Below are positions 8,802 through 17,046 of a DNA stretch of 64,000 nt, piece after piece. The DNA comes from Ruegeria haliotis (lineage in GTDB: Bacteria; Pseudomonadota; Alphaproteobacteria; Rhodobacterales; Rhodobacteraceae). The position numbers and the translations under genes are program-made. The stretch covers positions 1-64,000 of the forward strand of contig NZ_JABXWT010000008.1 of assembly GCF_013377785.1 (NCBI RefSeq), in the 5' to 3' direction. Positions within the stretch are counted from its first letter, which is position 1. Every line of letters starts with the position of its first letter. Below the pieces are notes generated by a model, which was given only the letters and a program-made list of their open reading frames with translations, was not told the origin of the DNA and did not search any database.

Positions 8802-9358
8802 GCTGCGTCTGCCTTAGGAATCCATGCATAAGGCGCAAACTCCGCGTCAAGCGGTAGGTCCAGTAAGTTGGCTGTCATGTTGCTTAGGGTCTTATTTGCA
8901 ACGCCTATGATCACCTCCAAAGCCTGATCCGGGTGATAACCGGCTGCCAAAAAGCCCGCGTATTCTTCGCTGCAGCCACGACCACGGGCCGTTGTCAATT
9001 TCCGGGCAAAGCGCGCCAAGGCACCAAGCCGATCATCATCAGGGTCGCACCCTGCACGCATCGCTTGGACGTGGCTGTCACTTAGTTCGGCATCAGCAGC
9101 AAAAGCTGTGTGACCCGCGACGCAGTAGCGGCACCTGTTGGCCACGCTTACCGCAAGTTGGATCACTTCACGTTCGGCAGGTGTCAGGCTGCTGTCGCCA
9201 AATGCGCCGGTCAGCCCAGCAAACCCGGTCATCGCATCAGGAAGACCACCATAAACGGCATAGACATTGGGAACAAAGCCACGTGCTTGCGTGATCGCGT
9301 TGAATATCGGACGTGATTGCGGGGCGGCTGTCTGGGTCGTGTGGATGGGTAGGGTCAT
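8798..9358 (-). CDS. Carboxymuconolactone decarboxylase / AhpD-like protein
   Basis: 186 residues from ATG 9358, which has an AGAGAGAG ribosome site. The central CRYCVAGHT holds the CxxC pair and following His of AhpD-type alkylhydroperoxidases, and the surrounding helices (TPAEREVIQLAVSVAN) fit the CMD fold. Expected role: thiol-dependent peroxide or electrophile reduction in the cytosol. The longer frame back to 9454 adds a basic stretch that would enter the shared promoter, so it was not used. First gene of a three-gene unit, divergent from the HxlR-SCP2 regulator. Confidence 0.85.
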   Translation of the reverse strand: MTLPIHTTQTAAPQSRPIFNAITQARGFVPNVYAVYGGLPDAMTGFAGLTGAFGDSSLTPAEREVIQLAVSVANRCRYCVAGHTAFAADAELSDSHVQAMRAGCDPDDDRLGALARFARKLTTARGRGCSEEYAGFLAAGYHPDQALEVIIGVANKTLSNMTANLLDLPLDAEFAPYAWIPKADAA

Positions 9359-9443
9359 AAGCTCTCTCTGTTTTGCAGATCCGTGCTTGGAATGCTTCAT
9401 ATGATGAGACTTACCTGACAGCGTCCCTACGCGATGCTTTACA

Positions 9444-9498
9444 GATTGGAGCAAAACACTATACCGATTGGAGTATCTTACTACATTTTATGGAGTAA
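9444..9498. promoter_or_regulatory. Candidate HxlR operators in divergent promoter
   Basis: Two copies of GATTGGAG (9444-9451 and 9466-9473) lie 22 bp apart, about two helical turns. Just downstream, ACTACATTTTATGGAGTAA (9480-9498) lies in a TTACT-N11-AGTAA inverted repeat. A related 19-mer is upstream of the OsmC operon. Placement between the HxlR gene and the alkylhydroperoxidase unit suggests autoregulation and control of both. Confidence 0.4.
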
Positions 9499-9503
9499 TT
9501 TTG

Positions 9504-10205
9504 ATGTCGCACAGTTATGGCCAATGGTGCCCCATCGCCAAATCAACTGAAATTTTGGGCGAAAAGTGGACCATGCTGATTGTACGCGAGCTGTTGATGG
9601 GCAGCACACGTTTCTCGGAGCTCCAGCGTGGTTTGGGGGCGATCTCTCCCACGCTTCTGACGCGCAGATTGGTCACGCTAGAGGAATATGACCTTGTCTA
9701 TAAGCGTCGCATTCAAGGCGGTCGGGGGCACGAATACCTACCAACCGCAAGCTGTCGACAGCTGCAGCCGATCCTGCTGGCACTTGGAAGTTGGGGCATG
9801 GAATGGTCTAAGGCGTTTATGAGCGACGCGGATTACGACGTCGAGCTTCTGATGCTTTATCTTCAACGAAGTATTGTTCCCGAGAACCTGCCCGGCAGCA
9901 GGACGGTCGTGTTGTTCCAGTTTACGGATTTCGATGAGCAACCGAAATGGTGGATCACGGTTGAAGGTGGCAATGTTGATGTTTGCACCACCGATCCCGG
10001 CCTAGACGTGGACGTATTTATCACAACAAAGGTTCGCGCGATGGCGGATGCCTGGTTGGGCCACACAACCTATAAGGCGGCCAAAGCCTCTGGCGAGATG
10101 GAGATCATCGGACCGGCGGCTCTGACACGCAATATAACAAGCTGGCTTTCCGATTGCATTTTCGCAAGCCTGCCGAATGCCGAAGAGATTTTGGCGGCAC
10201 GTTAG
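9504..10205 (+). CDS. HxlR-family regulator with C-terminal SCP2-like domain
   Basis: 233 residues from ATG 9504, with GGAG 8 bases upstream. The N-terminal ~100 residues are an HxlR winged helix (WCPIAKSTEILGEKWTMLI, then SPTLLTRRLVTLEE as recognition region). WCP provides the conserved Cys that in YodB/HypR-type members senses quinones or disulfide stress. The C-terminal half (about 130-225) resembles a sterol-carrier/SCP2 fold, which may bind a hydrophobic ligand. An ATG at 9468 in frame gives 12 extra residues but sits inside the operator-like repeats. The gene's end overlaps the convergent nitronate monooxygenase by 4 bp. Confidence 0.85.
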   Translation: MSHSYGQWCPIAKSTEILGEKWTMLIVRELLMGSTRFSELQRGLGAISPTLLTRRLVTLEEYDLVYKRRIQGGRGHEYLPTASCRQLQPILLALGSWGMEWSKAFMSDADYDVELLMLYLQRSIVPENLPGSRTVVLFQFTDFDEQPKWWITVEGGNVDVCTTDPGLDVDVFITTKVRAMADAWLGHTTYKAAKASGEMEIIGPAALTRNITSWLSDCIFASLPNAEEILAAR

Positions 10206-11209
10206 CGCATATGGAGTGCTGCGCGAGCGTGTTCCATAATGCTGTCGATAATCGTACCGGCGCGTTCAACGCTGTTCACCAGGCCAACGCTTTGACCTGC
10301 CCACATCGATAACGCTTCAATCTCACCGGTCATTGAATGATGGGGTGTCGTGGATTGATAAGCTTTGATTGGGGCGCTGCCCCGCATTGCAACCGTTTCA
10401 CCGGACCGATGGCGTGTATTATTGCCGGGACGACCTTCTGCAAGCCAACGATCCGCTACGGCGTTACGCAGCACACGATGAGCGGCATTTGACCAGCCAA
10501 CATTGTACAGATCGGTCTCGTGGAGTGTGTCTGAATGCTGGGCTGCAATAAGTTGCGCGATGTATTCGGAATGCGCCGCACTTTCTGGGGTCGCCAGAAA
10601 ACGAGTTCCCATGACAACGCCGCTGGCCCCCAGACAGAGGGCCGCAGCCAACCCGCGCCCGTCCGAGATACCACCGGCCGCCAAAACTGGCACCGATCCC
10701 GCCATATCCACGACGGCCGGGATTAGTGGCAGCGTCGCGACCATCCCCCGAACATGCCCTCCGGCTTCCCAACCCTGCGCGACCAAAATATCTACACCCG
10801 CATCAACAGCGTGTTTGGCGTCAATCGCGGTCGATACCGTCTGGATCACCAAGGCCCCGTTGGTATGCACCTGCTTTACAAACGGCGCTGCATCCCCCCA
10901 GAAGAAATGCACAGCATTGGGACGATGCGACAGGCAAAGTTCCAATCGAGCTTCTTGTGGCATATCAAGGCAAAGGTTTACAGCAAACGGCGCGTCGGTT
11001 TTTGCACGCAGGCTTGTCAGTTCAGCCTCAATGGTATCCCTGCTGCTCCACGAGAAAGGTATGATCGGATAGCCGCCTGCATTGCCAACGGCAGCAGCCA
11101 AGTCGCTTTCTACTGCGCCGGCCATGGGGGCCAGTGCGATGGGGTGATCCACCCCGACCAGATCTGTAAACGCCGTCGAAGTTGCGGGGGCTTTGATCGT
11201 CTTTTCCAT
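10202..11209 (-). CDS. Nitronate monooxygenase / NAD(P)H-dependent flavin oxidoreductase
   Basis: 335 residues forming one FMN-binding TIM barrel. N-terminal PIALAPMAG, the QGWEAGGH loop with the catalytic His, and the phosphate-binding AAGGISDGRGLAAAL plus GASGVVMGTRF are all present. It oxidises alkyl nitronates such as propionate 3-nitronate, or acts as a related enoyl reductase/quinone reductase; sequence alone does not separate these. It lies 12 bp after the flavin monooxygenase and is the last gene of the OsmC operon. Confidence 0.85.
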   Translation of the reverse strand: MEKTIKAPATSTAFTDLVGVDHPIALAPMAGAVESDLAAAVGNAGGYPIIPFSWSSRDTIEAELTSLRAKTDAPFAVNLCLDMPQEARLELCLSHRPNAVHFFWGDAAPFVKQVHTNGALVIQTVSTAIDAKHAVDAGVDILVAQGWEAGGHVRGMVATLPLIPAVVDMAGSVPVLAAGGISDGRGLAAALCLGASGVVMGTRFLATPESAAHSEYIAQLIAAQHSDTLHETDLYNVGWSNAAHRVLRNAVADRWLAEGRPGNNTRHRSGETVAMRGSAPIKAYQSTTPHHSMTGEIEALSMWAGQSVGLVNSVERAGTIIDSIMEHARAALHMR

Positions 11210-11221
11210 GATTGAATTCCT

Positions 11222-12457
11222 TTAAGCCGCGCGGCGGTTTCGATTGGCAATAAGGTGATCGGAAAGGGCCTGCGCATCGCCGCCCACGCCATCAATCAGT
11301 GCCGACTTCCGACGCCGCATGAAGGGCAAGCCCATGACGTAAAGTCCGGGTGCAACGACACCTTGATGGTGAATCAACATGCCTTTCTGGTCGAACACAG
11401 GAAGCTTCAGCCAACTGTAGTCGAGGGAACAACCTGTTGCCCAAACGATGGTCTGTATCGCGCCGTTTCTCAGATTGGATATGAGGCGTGGAGGGTTGGA
11501 CAACAGCGTCGGGGACAACTGCTGCGCCTCGGGAAGGTCGGTAACGTTCAGGCGTTCAGCCCAATCGTCGAAATGCCTTAGAAGTCGGCTGATCTTCAGA
11601 TCCGACATGGCACAGTGATTGGCAAGTGAGCCGGAAAACTGCGCCATACCGTTTTGAATGCCAGCCAGTCGACCGGTTACTGTAACCCCCATTGCCTGAA
11701 GTGTGTTCAGATCAATGGAATCTATTCCGGGATCACCAATCAGTTGAAAGGATGGCAGGCGGCGGGCACGGTCAATGTCATCCACCTCGTTGACGCGGAC
11801 ATCCAGAATACCGCTACGATCCATCCACCACTGAATATCCCGCCCACGATAGCGACGCGGCGCGCGGATATGCTCGCCAACGGCAAGGGTCACCGCATGC
11901 CCGGATGTGCCAAGCTCGGCAGCGATCTGCACACCGCTGGCCGAGGCCCCAACCACCAGCACACCGCCCTTCGCAACTTGGTCAGGCGATTTATATGTGC
12001 TAAGCGACAGCTGCATGATGCTTTCTGGAACAGCGCCCGCCAACTGAGGCAGTTTCGGCCGGGCGCAAGCCCCACTGGCGACAACGACATGGTCACAGAT
12101 CCAATCGACCTTGTTGGTGCGAACCAGATAGTTGTTCCCATGAGACGTCACAGAATGAACAGCTGTGTGCTCTTCGACCGGAGCATTGATCGCATGGGCA
12201 TAGTCACGCAGATACGCTGTGATTTGCGGCGTGTTCATATACCCATCTGGATCAGGTCCGGTATATCCATAGCTCGGCAACCGTGATTGCCAGTTTGGCG
12301 TAAGCAGCCGCAGGCTGTCCCACCGGTCTTTCATCCAGGACTGCGCCACCTCGCCCCGCTCTAACACGACATGCGCGACGGAGCGGTCCGAGAGACATTT
12401 GCTCATTGCGAGCCCGGCTTGCCCGGCGCCAATGATGACGGTCGAAATATGTCGCAT
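11222..12457 (-). CDS. FAD-dependent monooxygenase / oxidoreductase (CzcO-like)
   Basis: 411 residues. The first Rossmann motif IIGAGQAGLAMSKCL (about 8-22) binds FAD. The second, VVGASASGVQIAAEL (about 166-180), binds NAD(P)H. A C-terminal VWATGCSLDYSWL matches the ATG motif of flavin-containing monooxygenases and CzcO-like proteins. Expected role: NAD(P)H-driven oxygenation of a small nucleophile or ketone. It is 27 bp downstream of OsmC and 12 bp upstream of the nitronate monooxygenase, so it is the middle gene of a three-gene redox operon. Confidence 0.85.
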   Translation of the reverse strand: MRHISTVIIGAGQAGLAMSKCLSDRSVAHVVLERGEVAQSWMKDRWDSLRLLTPNWQSRLPSYGYTGPDPDGYMNTPQITAYLRDYAHAINAPVEEHTAVHSVTSHGNNYLVRTNKVDWICDHVVVASGACARPKLPQLAGAVPESIMQLSLSTYKSPDQVAKGGVLVVGASASGVQIAAELGTSGHAVTLAVGEHIRAPRRYRGRDIQWWMDRSGILDVRVNEVDDIDRARRLPSFQLIGDPGIDSIDLNTLQAMGVTVTGRLAGIQNGMAQFSGSLANHCAMSDLKISRLLRHFDDWAERLNVTDLPEAQQLSPTLLSNPPRLISNLRNGAIQTIVWATGCSLDYSWLKLPVFDQKGMLIHHQGVVAPGLYVMGLPFMRRRKSALIDGVGGDAQALSDHLIANRNRRAA

Positions 12458-12484
12458 GACACTCGCTCCTGTATTGATCGCGGT

Positions 12485-13051
12485 TTAAGCGACGACCACG
12501 TGTACGTTGGTCGGATTGGTCATCAGATCAAAAACTGTGGATCGCTTCTGCGACTGCGCGACCAAAGCGCGAATATCGTCGTCGCTTGCGTCCGCATCGA
12601 TAGCGAAGGTTACGCGAACAGCACTGAAGCCGTTGCGAATGTCGGGATCCATACCCAATATTCCCCGCATATCCATGTCACCCTCGACAACGCACTGTAC
12701 GTCATGCAGCTGGATGCCCCGGTGCTGCGCGACAGCAGCGATGCCGCCGGTCAGACAGCTCGCCAATGCGGATAGCGCGATTTCTGGGGGTGTCGGCGCG
12801 CTGTCACGCGCGGCGAAAACTTCTGGATGGTCCGAGCAAATTGAAAAAGTTTCTTTGCGTGTGTGTTCTTCACCCAGGCCGAAGTAACCATTGATGGTGC
12901 TGCGGCTTTCGCTGCCGTCAACCCAGTCACAAGTGCTGCGGAATGTGAATGATGCAGCTTGCGGCATCTCGGCAAATGCGTTCCGTGCCCCGATCAGGGC
13001 CTCGGTGTTTACACCATTTGAAACGGGTTTGTCTTGGGTTTGCGTGGTCAT
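12485..13051 (-). CDS. OsmC family protein
   Basis: 188 residues. The C-terminal half has the OsmC/Ohr core helix PPEIALSALASCLTGGIA with the peroxidatic-type Cys, followed by a RVTFAIDADASDDDIRALVAQS beta-alpha unit split here by its own residues. The N-terminal half is the substrate-side beta sheet. Such proteins reduce organic hydroperoxides or persulfides using thiols. The second catalytic Cys of typical Ohr is not obvious, so it belongs to the wider OsmC group. First gene of the operon with the two flavoenzymes; a possible HxlR site lies about 100 bp upstream. Confidence 0.85.
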   Translation of the reverse strand: MTTQTQDKPVSNGVNTEALIGARNAFAEMPQAASFTFRSTCDWVDGSESRSTINGYFGLGEEHTRKETFSICSDHPEVFAARDSAPTPPEIALSALASCLTGGIAAVAQHRGIQLHDVQCVVEGDMDMRGILGMDPDIRNGFSAVRVTFAIDADASDDDIRALVAQSQKRSTVFDLMTNPTNVHVVVA

Positions 13052-13154
13052 TGTGTTGTTCCTTTAAAAGCGTGTTGAGCTGTCGGTGCAGCTCGATATG
13101 GTGACTTTTAAGGAACGCGCACGGTGCGAGATACTTCACGGTCGAAAGCAATCC

Positions 13155-13173
13155 ACTACATATTTGATAGTAA
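13155..13173 (-). promoter_or_regulatory. Operator-like element upstream of OsmC operon
   Basis: ACTACATATTTGATAGTAA shares 7 bases at one end and 5 at the other (12-14 of 19 overall) with the element at 9480-9498 beside the HxlR gene. It sits about 105 bp upstream of the OsmC start. If both are HxlR sites, the two operons form one regulon. Confidence 0.3.
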
Positions 13174-13257
13174 GCAGAAGCAGCTATTCAGAAGTGTGAA
13201 ATGGACGGGTGCTTCGTCCCGCAATTAATGAGTTCGATACCTATCGATCTCGCTCAC

Positions 13258-13328
13258 GCAGTGAATGGCCGGTCTGGTGAAGCTGCACCGCAGCGCTGAA
13301 ACGCATGGCCAAGGTCGGCTATGGGCCG
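13258..13328 (+). repeat. 71-bp intergenic repeat, copy 3 (variant)
   Basis: Starts GCAGTGAATGGCCGGTCTGG, has CACCGCAGC, and ends ATGGGCCG at 13321-13328. The total is 71 bases as in the other copies, though the head is two bases longer and the spacer two shorter. Confidence 0.6.
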
Positions 13329-13343
13329 CGAGCGCGTGTAGTT

Positions 13344-14291
13344 TTAGATTGGAGGGGCGGCGCGCGCTGTGACCAACCGTCTGGCTGTAACTCTTTCGCG
13401 ATGTATCATGTACAGCCCTGCACTGATGATGATGACAATACCAAGCAAGCTAAGCATGTTCGGGAAGTCGCTGAAAACAAGATAGCCGAACAAGGTCGCC
13501 ACCGGAAGTTCAAAGTACTGCAGAGGGGCCAATGTTGCTGAAGGTGCAAACGAAAGCGCATAGGTCATCATCATATGGCTCACCGTCGCAAAAAACCCAG
13601 CTCCCAGAAGCCACAACAACGCGATGTCTGTTGGCCAAATGGGATCGAACAGCTCGGAGCCAGAACCTTGCGCAACCATTAGCATTGGAATGCAAAACAG
13701 GCTGGCAATCAGGCCTGTGTGAAATTGCAGGGCCACGGGGTGCATCCGACGCGACAATCCCCGCGTCACAAGGATGTAAAAAGCGAAGGCAACTGCCGTA
13801 CCAAGTGGAATTATTGCGACCGCGCCGAAGGCCGCAAAACTGGGTTGGATGACGAACAATACCCCAACAAACCCAACAAGAGCCGCCCCGACACGGCGGG
13901 GGCCGACATCTTCATCAAGATAAAACTTGCCGACCAACAAGACTATGAACGGGGCGACAAACACGATTGCCAGCGCATCAGCAAGTGGCATCACTCGGAT
14001 TGCGGCAATGAAGCAAAATGTTGCGAACACCAAAAGCACTGAGCGTAAAGCGAGCACCATCAATTGACCTCTCGCCACGCGCAACGACAGTCCCATTATC
14101 CAGATGAACGGTGCCATCAACGCGCACTGCACCACAAAGCGTGCAGCCGTTATCTGCCCAACTGGCACGCTGGCCGATGCCAGTTTCGCAGCTACATCCA
14201 GCAAAGGAGCGGTTAGGCAAAACCCAAGCATCAGCGCAACGCCTGCAAGGATACGATCCGTAGATTGAGGTATGGAATCAGTGGTGGCCAT
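13344..14291 (-). CDS. DMT (EamA) family transporter
   Basis: 315 residues from ATG 14291, with ten transmembrane helices arranged as two EamA halves (breakpoint near GPRRVGAALVGFVGVL). The family exports amino acids, metabolites or nucleotides across the inner membrane; the substrate cannot be predicted. A purine-rich GATGGG precedes ATG 14291. An ATG at 14348 would add 19 hydrophilic residues. The gene stands alone, flanked on both sides by copies of the 71-bp repeat. Confidence 0.85.
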   Translation of the reverse strand: MATTDSIPQSTDRILAGVALMLGFCLTAPLLDVAAKLASASVPVGQITAARFVVQCALMAPFIWIMGLSLRVARGQLMVLALRSVLLVFATFCFIAAIRVMPLADALAIVFVAPFIVLLVGKFYLDEDVGPRRVGAALVGFVGVLFVIQPSFAAFGAVAIIPLGTAVAFAFYILVTRGLSRRMHPVALQFHTGLIASLFCIPMLMVAQGSGSELFDPIWPTDIALLWLLGAGFFATVSHMMMTYALSFAPSATLAPLQYFELPVATLFGYLVFSDFPNMLSLLGIVIIISAGLYMIHRERVTARRLVTARAAPPI

Positions 14292-14393
14292 CCCATCATG
14301 TAGAAATGTCGTCAAAGGCGTGTCTGTTCTCAATGCGACGCCGGGCAAAAGTCCCGCAATCCGCGAGTTCGGGCTGGATTAGATTTTGCGCCC

Positions 14394-14464
14394 GCAGCGA
14401 ACGGCAGGTTCGACGGGCCGCACAGCAGCATCAAATGGCCGGGTTCAAGGCCGGCTCTGGGCCG
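14394..14464 (+). repeat. 71-bp intergenic repeat, copy 4
   Basis: Head 14394-14431, 25-base spacer, tail CTGGGCCG at 14457-14464 (one change from ATGGGCCG). The 51 bases 14381-14431 match 20232-20282 at 46 positions, so these are recent relatives. It ends 23 bases from the recombinase stop codon. Confidence 0.8.
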
Positions 14465-14487
14465 CCAGCGAAGACGGCCCTCCAGGA

Positions 14488-15120
14488 TTAGATTTCAATG
14501 GCTTCCGCGATGGCCAATGCGTCTTCGAGTTCAGCGCCTAGATATCTGACTGTGCTGTCCATCTTGGTGTGTCCAAACAGCAGCTGTACCGCTCTGAGGT
14601 TGCCAGTTTTCTTGTAAATCTGCGTCACTTTTGTCCGTCGCATGGAATGTGTTCCGTAAGCGCTCGCCTCCAATCCAATCGAGGTGACCCAATCACGCAC
14701 GATCCGTGCGTACTGGCGTGTGGAGATGTGCAAACGCTCATGAAATCGCCCAGGCCACAGATATTCGGATCCGACCATCAGCTCGTCTTCCATCCAATTC
14801 TCGACAGACGCCCGCGTTCCTTCGGAGATATCGAAGCGCGCAGATTTCTGAGTTTTGCTTTGCAGCACGGATGCGCGTTCCTTGATCTGTCCTGAAGCCA
14901 TCACGTCGACGACCTTCATCTTCACGAGATCGCAGCCGCGGAGTTTGCTGTCGATCGCCATGTTGAACAGTGCGAGATCGCGATGGTTTTCGGCCAATTC
15001 AAGTCGCACTCTGATTGCCCAGACATGTTTTGGCTTGAGTGGTTGCTTCTGACCAACGATCCGACCTTTGTTCCATGCAGGCCGCAGCGCGCGGATGGCA
15101 GGTAGGTTTGGTGTTTCCAT
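14488..15120 (-). CDS. Stand-alone tyrosine recombinase / integrase
   Basis: 210 residues from ATG 15120. The catalytic set is complete: Arg61 (KLRGCDL), His158-x-x-Arg161 (HSMRR), His184 (FGHT) and Tyr193 (VRYLG). The N-terminal DNA-binding part is only ~45 residues, shorter than phage integrases. The frame is open to 15219 but the extra residues look non-coding. No excisionase, att site or phage gene is seen nearby. Such short lone recombinases recur in alphaproteobacteria; a domestic role or a cassette remnant are both possible. Confidence 0.85.
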   Translation of the reverse strand: METPNLPAIRALRPAWNKGRIVGQKQPLKPKHVWAIRVRLELAENHRDLALFNMAIDSKLRGCDLVKMKVVDVMASGQIKERASVLQSKTQKSARFDISEGTRASVENWMEDELMVGSEYLWPGRFHERLHISTRQYARIVRDWVTSIGLEASAYGTHSMRRTKVTQIYKKTGNLRAVQLLFGHTKMDSTVRYLGAELEDALAIAEAIEI

Positions 15121-15780
15121 AGCTGATCCTCCGATCCGCCATGCCCTCCCACAACGACAACCCGACGTTGACCGAAACGCCATACCACAGGATGCCGCGC
15201 CACATCCGAAATCGGCCACGTGTCCTCACTACATGATTTCAGTGATGCAGCGAATGTCGGCTTCAGAGTGGCATGCTAAAGAGGCTACATAAGTGGTCAC
15301 GGATTTGCCGATACACAAGGCGAATGCCAGATTGAAACCACATCTTTCACCAGCATCGGGGGCCTTGGAAAAAGCGTTAGGCCCACGAACGTTGTAATAC
15401 CGTCGCCAAGTGGTTATGTTAAGTCCACTAAAGTTCTGGTTTTCTGCGGCCTAGGCGTATCGCCTGCCAGAGTGAACTAAGGTCTTCCATCATAAAAATT
15501 CAGCTGTCACGTCCTCTATTTGGATCTGATGTTTGGGAAGGTTGCCGATGTTTTCGCGCACAACCACATCGCTTGTGACGTTTGTTGATCCGTTTGTGGT
15601 GATCAGACCCACCGATGGCTTGCCAAAGAACCACAACGCAACTGTTGATCAAATGAACTTCGAGTAGGCCCGAACTGCCCCTTCGGTCATCGTGCCTTGG
15701 TATGGCTCGGGCGCGAGACCAAGATTGCACAAAAAGACACAAAACAGCGAGGCGGCGCTTTCTCCGCCAGAGGATCTAAA
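15121..15780. other. Intergenic stretch with traces of decayed sequence
   Basis: 660 bases between the recombinase and the next gene. A partial repeat head, GCAGCGAATGTCGGCTTC, is at about 15248-15265 without a clear tail. A possible gene remnant on the minus strand ends at 15490. The rest shows nothing recognisable. Confidence 0.45.
15490..15645 (-). pseudogene. Possible decayed 3' gene end, unidentified
   Basis: The minus-strand frame ending with TGA at 15490-15492 reads like a genuine protein tail (GKPSVGLITTNGSTNVTSDV and onward for about 30 residues to AEFL). A stop codon interrupts the same frame about 50 codons upstream, and no start is available. I could not assign a family. It may be chance. 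Confidence 0.2.
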
Positions 15781-16134
15781 ATGACATTTCCAGAATGGAC
15801 GAAACCAGGCATCTACGGTGCTTTGTGTGGTGCGATTGTGGTCTCAATCCTTGGCTTTACCTGGGGCGGTTGGACAACCAGCGGTAGCGCTCAAGAATTG
15901 GCGAAGGACCGTGCAAGCGAAGAAGTGACGCTCGCGATGGTGCCGGTTTGCTTGAACAGGTCAGCCGCTGACCCCAGGCGTGAAGAGATAATCTTAACCC
16001 TCCAAGAGGCCTCTGGCTTCAGTCGTCGCAAGGCTATGATGGATACGGGTTGGGCTACGCTGCCGGGGTCGGAAACGCCAAGCCGCGACCTTGCAGATGC
16101 CTGTATCGCGGGGCTTGATCTGGATGGATCCTGA
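15781..16134 (+). CDS. Small single-span membrane protein, unknown
   Basis: 117 residues from ATG 15781. One transmembrane helix (about 10-30, GIYGALCGAIVVSILGFTWG) is followed by a mostly helical soluble domain with one or two cysteines (VPVCLNRSAADP). Similar small proteins with an EWTKP start are, as I recall, common in Rhodobacteraceae, but none has a known function. The next gene starts 64 bases downstream on the same strand. Confidence 0.65.
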   Translation: MTFPEWTKPGIYGALCGAIVVSILGFTWGGWTTSGSAQELAKDRASEEVTLAMVPVCLNRSAADPRREEIILTLQEASGFSRRKAMMDTGWATLPGSETPSRDLADACIAGLDLDGS

Positions 16135-16198
16135 CTCAGAGGCAATGCCGCAACTCTGTCGGACGACTTGGGGAGCACATCTGTCACCAGGCATTCAG

Positions 16199-16963
16199 AT
16201 GATTGCAGCGCTGATTGTGCTCCCAATCTGTGCTCCGCTTCTGATTTCAACGCCTGCGCATGCTCAATCCATATCGCAACCTGTGCCTGAAAATGCCACT
16301 GCAAAGAGCTACGGTGAAGGTTGGAAATGTAACGCCGGGTATAGGCTGAGTGGCGACGTCTGCGCCGTTGTCATAGTGCCAGCAAATGCGTATCCGACCA
16401 ACCGCACCTATGGCTCTGGTTGGGAATGTCTTCATGGTTTTCGCAAGACCGATGATACGGCCTGTGTTGCGGTGATTGTACCTGATGGCGGGTTTCTTGA
16501 TCCATCAGGTGAGCGCTGGCATTGCTCTCGCGGTTTTCTAAAAATCGACGACATGTGCCAAGAAATTGTGGTGCCGGCCAACGCATATCTAGCAGCCACG
16601 ACCTATGGACCCGCATGGGAATGCAAACGTGGGTTTGAAGTATTGGACGACCTTTGCGTTGCCATTGAAGTCCCGGCCAACGCGTATCTGAATTCAGCAG
16701 GATACGGTCAGCCCTGGACATGCGAGCGTGGATTCTTTGAACAGGATGGGTCGTGCGCGGCCGTTGTGATCCCTGAACATGCCTACTTTGACGATGCAAC
16801 TTACGGTACGGGATGGAAGTGCGAGCGGGGATACGCAGCCTCAGGTGTGAGCTGTGAAGTAATAGACCTTCCTGCGAACGCCCATCTCGACAGGTCCGGA
16901 AACCGTTGGGACTGCAACAAGAATTTCAAGTTGTCTAAAGGTCTGTGCGTTCTCGATAGCTGA
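16199..16963 (+). CDS. Secreted cysteine-rich protein of seven tandem repeats
   Basis: 254 residues from ATG 16199. A Sec signal peptide ends near AHAQS (about residue 24). The rest is seven imperfect repeats of about 31-34 residues, each with the pattern PANAYL-x-YG-x-W-x-C-x-RGF-x-DD-x-C-V. Each unit holds exactly two cysteines, giving regularly spaced pairs likely to form disulfides. No catalytic domain is present, so a structural or binding role outside the cytoplasm is likely. An in-frame start at 16091 would overlap the previous gene and hide the signal peptide. The DUF1611 gene follows 84 bp later on the same strand. Confidence 0.8.
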   Translation: MIAALIVLPICAPLLISTPAHAQSISQPVPENATAKSYGEGWKCNAGYRLSGDVCAVVIVPANAYPTNRTYGSGWECLHGFRKTDDTACVAVIVPDGGFLDPSGERWHCSRGFLKIDDMCQEIVVPANAYLAATTYGPAWECKRGFEVLDDLCVAIEVPANAYLNSAGYGQPWTCERGFFEQDGSCAAVVIPEHAYFDDATYGTGWKCERGYAASGVSCEVIDLPANAHLDRSGNRWDCNKNFKLSKGLCVLDS

Positions 16964-17046
16964 GCGCGCGGCACGATATTCTCGACTTCATTACCCGATG
17001 GTGACGGCATCGTTGCCTTCGGCGTCGACCACATAAAGGAAACATC

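Noticed and set aside
8398..8850. Long upstream extension of the acetyltransferase frame
   Set aside because: It overlaps the DUF6632 gene and the end of the AhpD-like gene in another frame; ATG 8397 with a 4-bp overlap is the normal start.
16270..16960. DNA-level tandem repeat in the Cys-rich gene
   Set aside because: The repeat is clear in the protein but the DNA units have diverged, so no DNA tandem repeat is listed.
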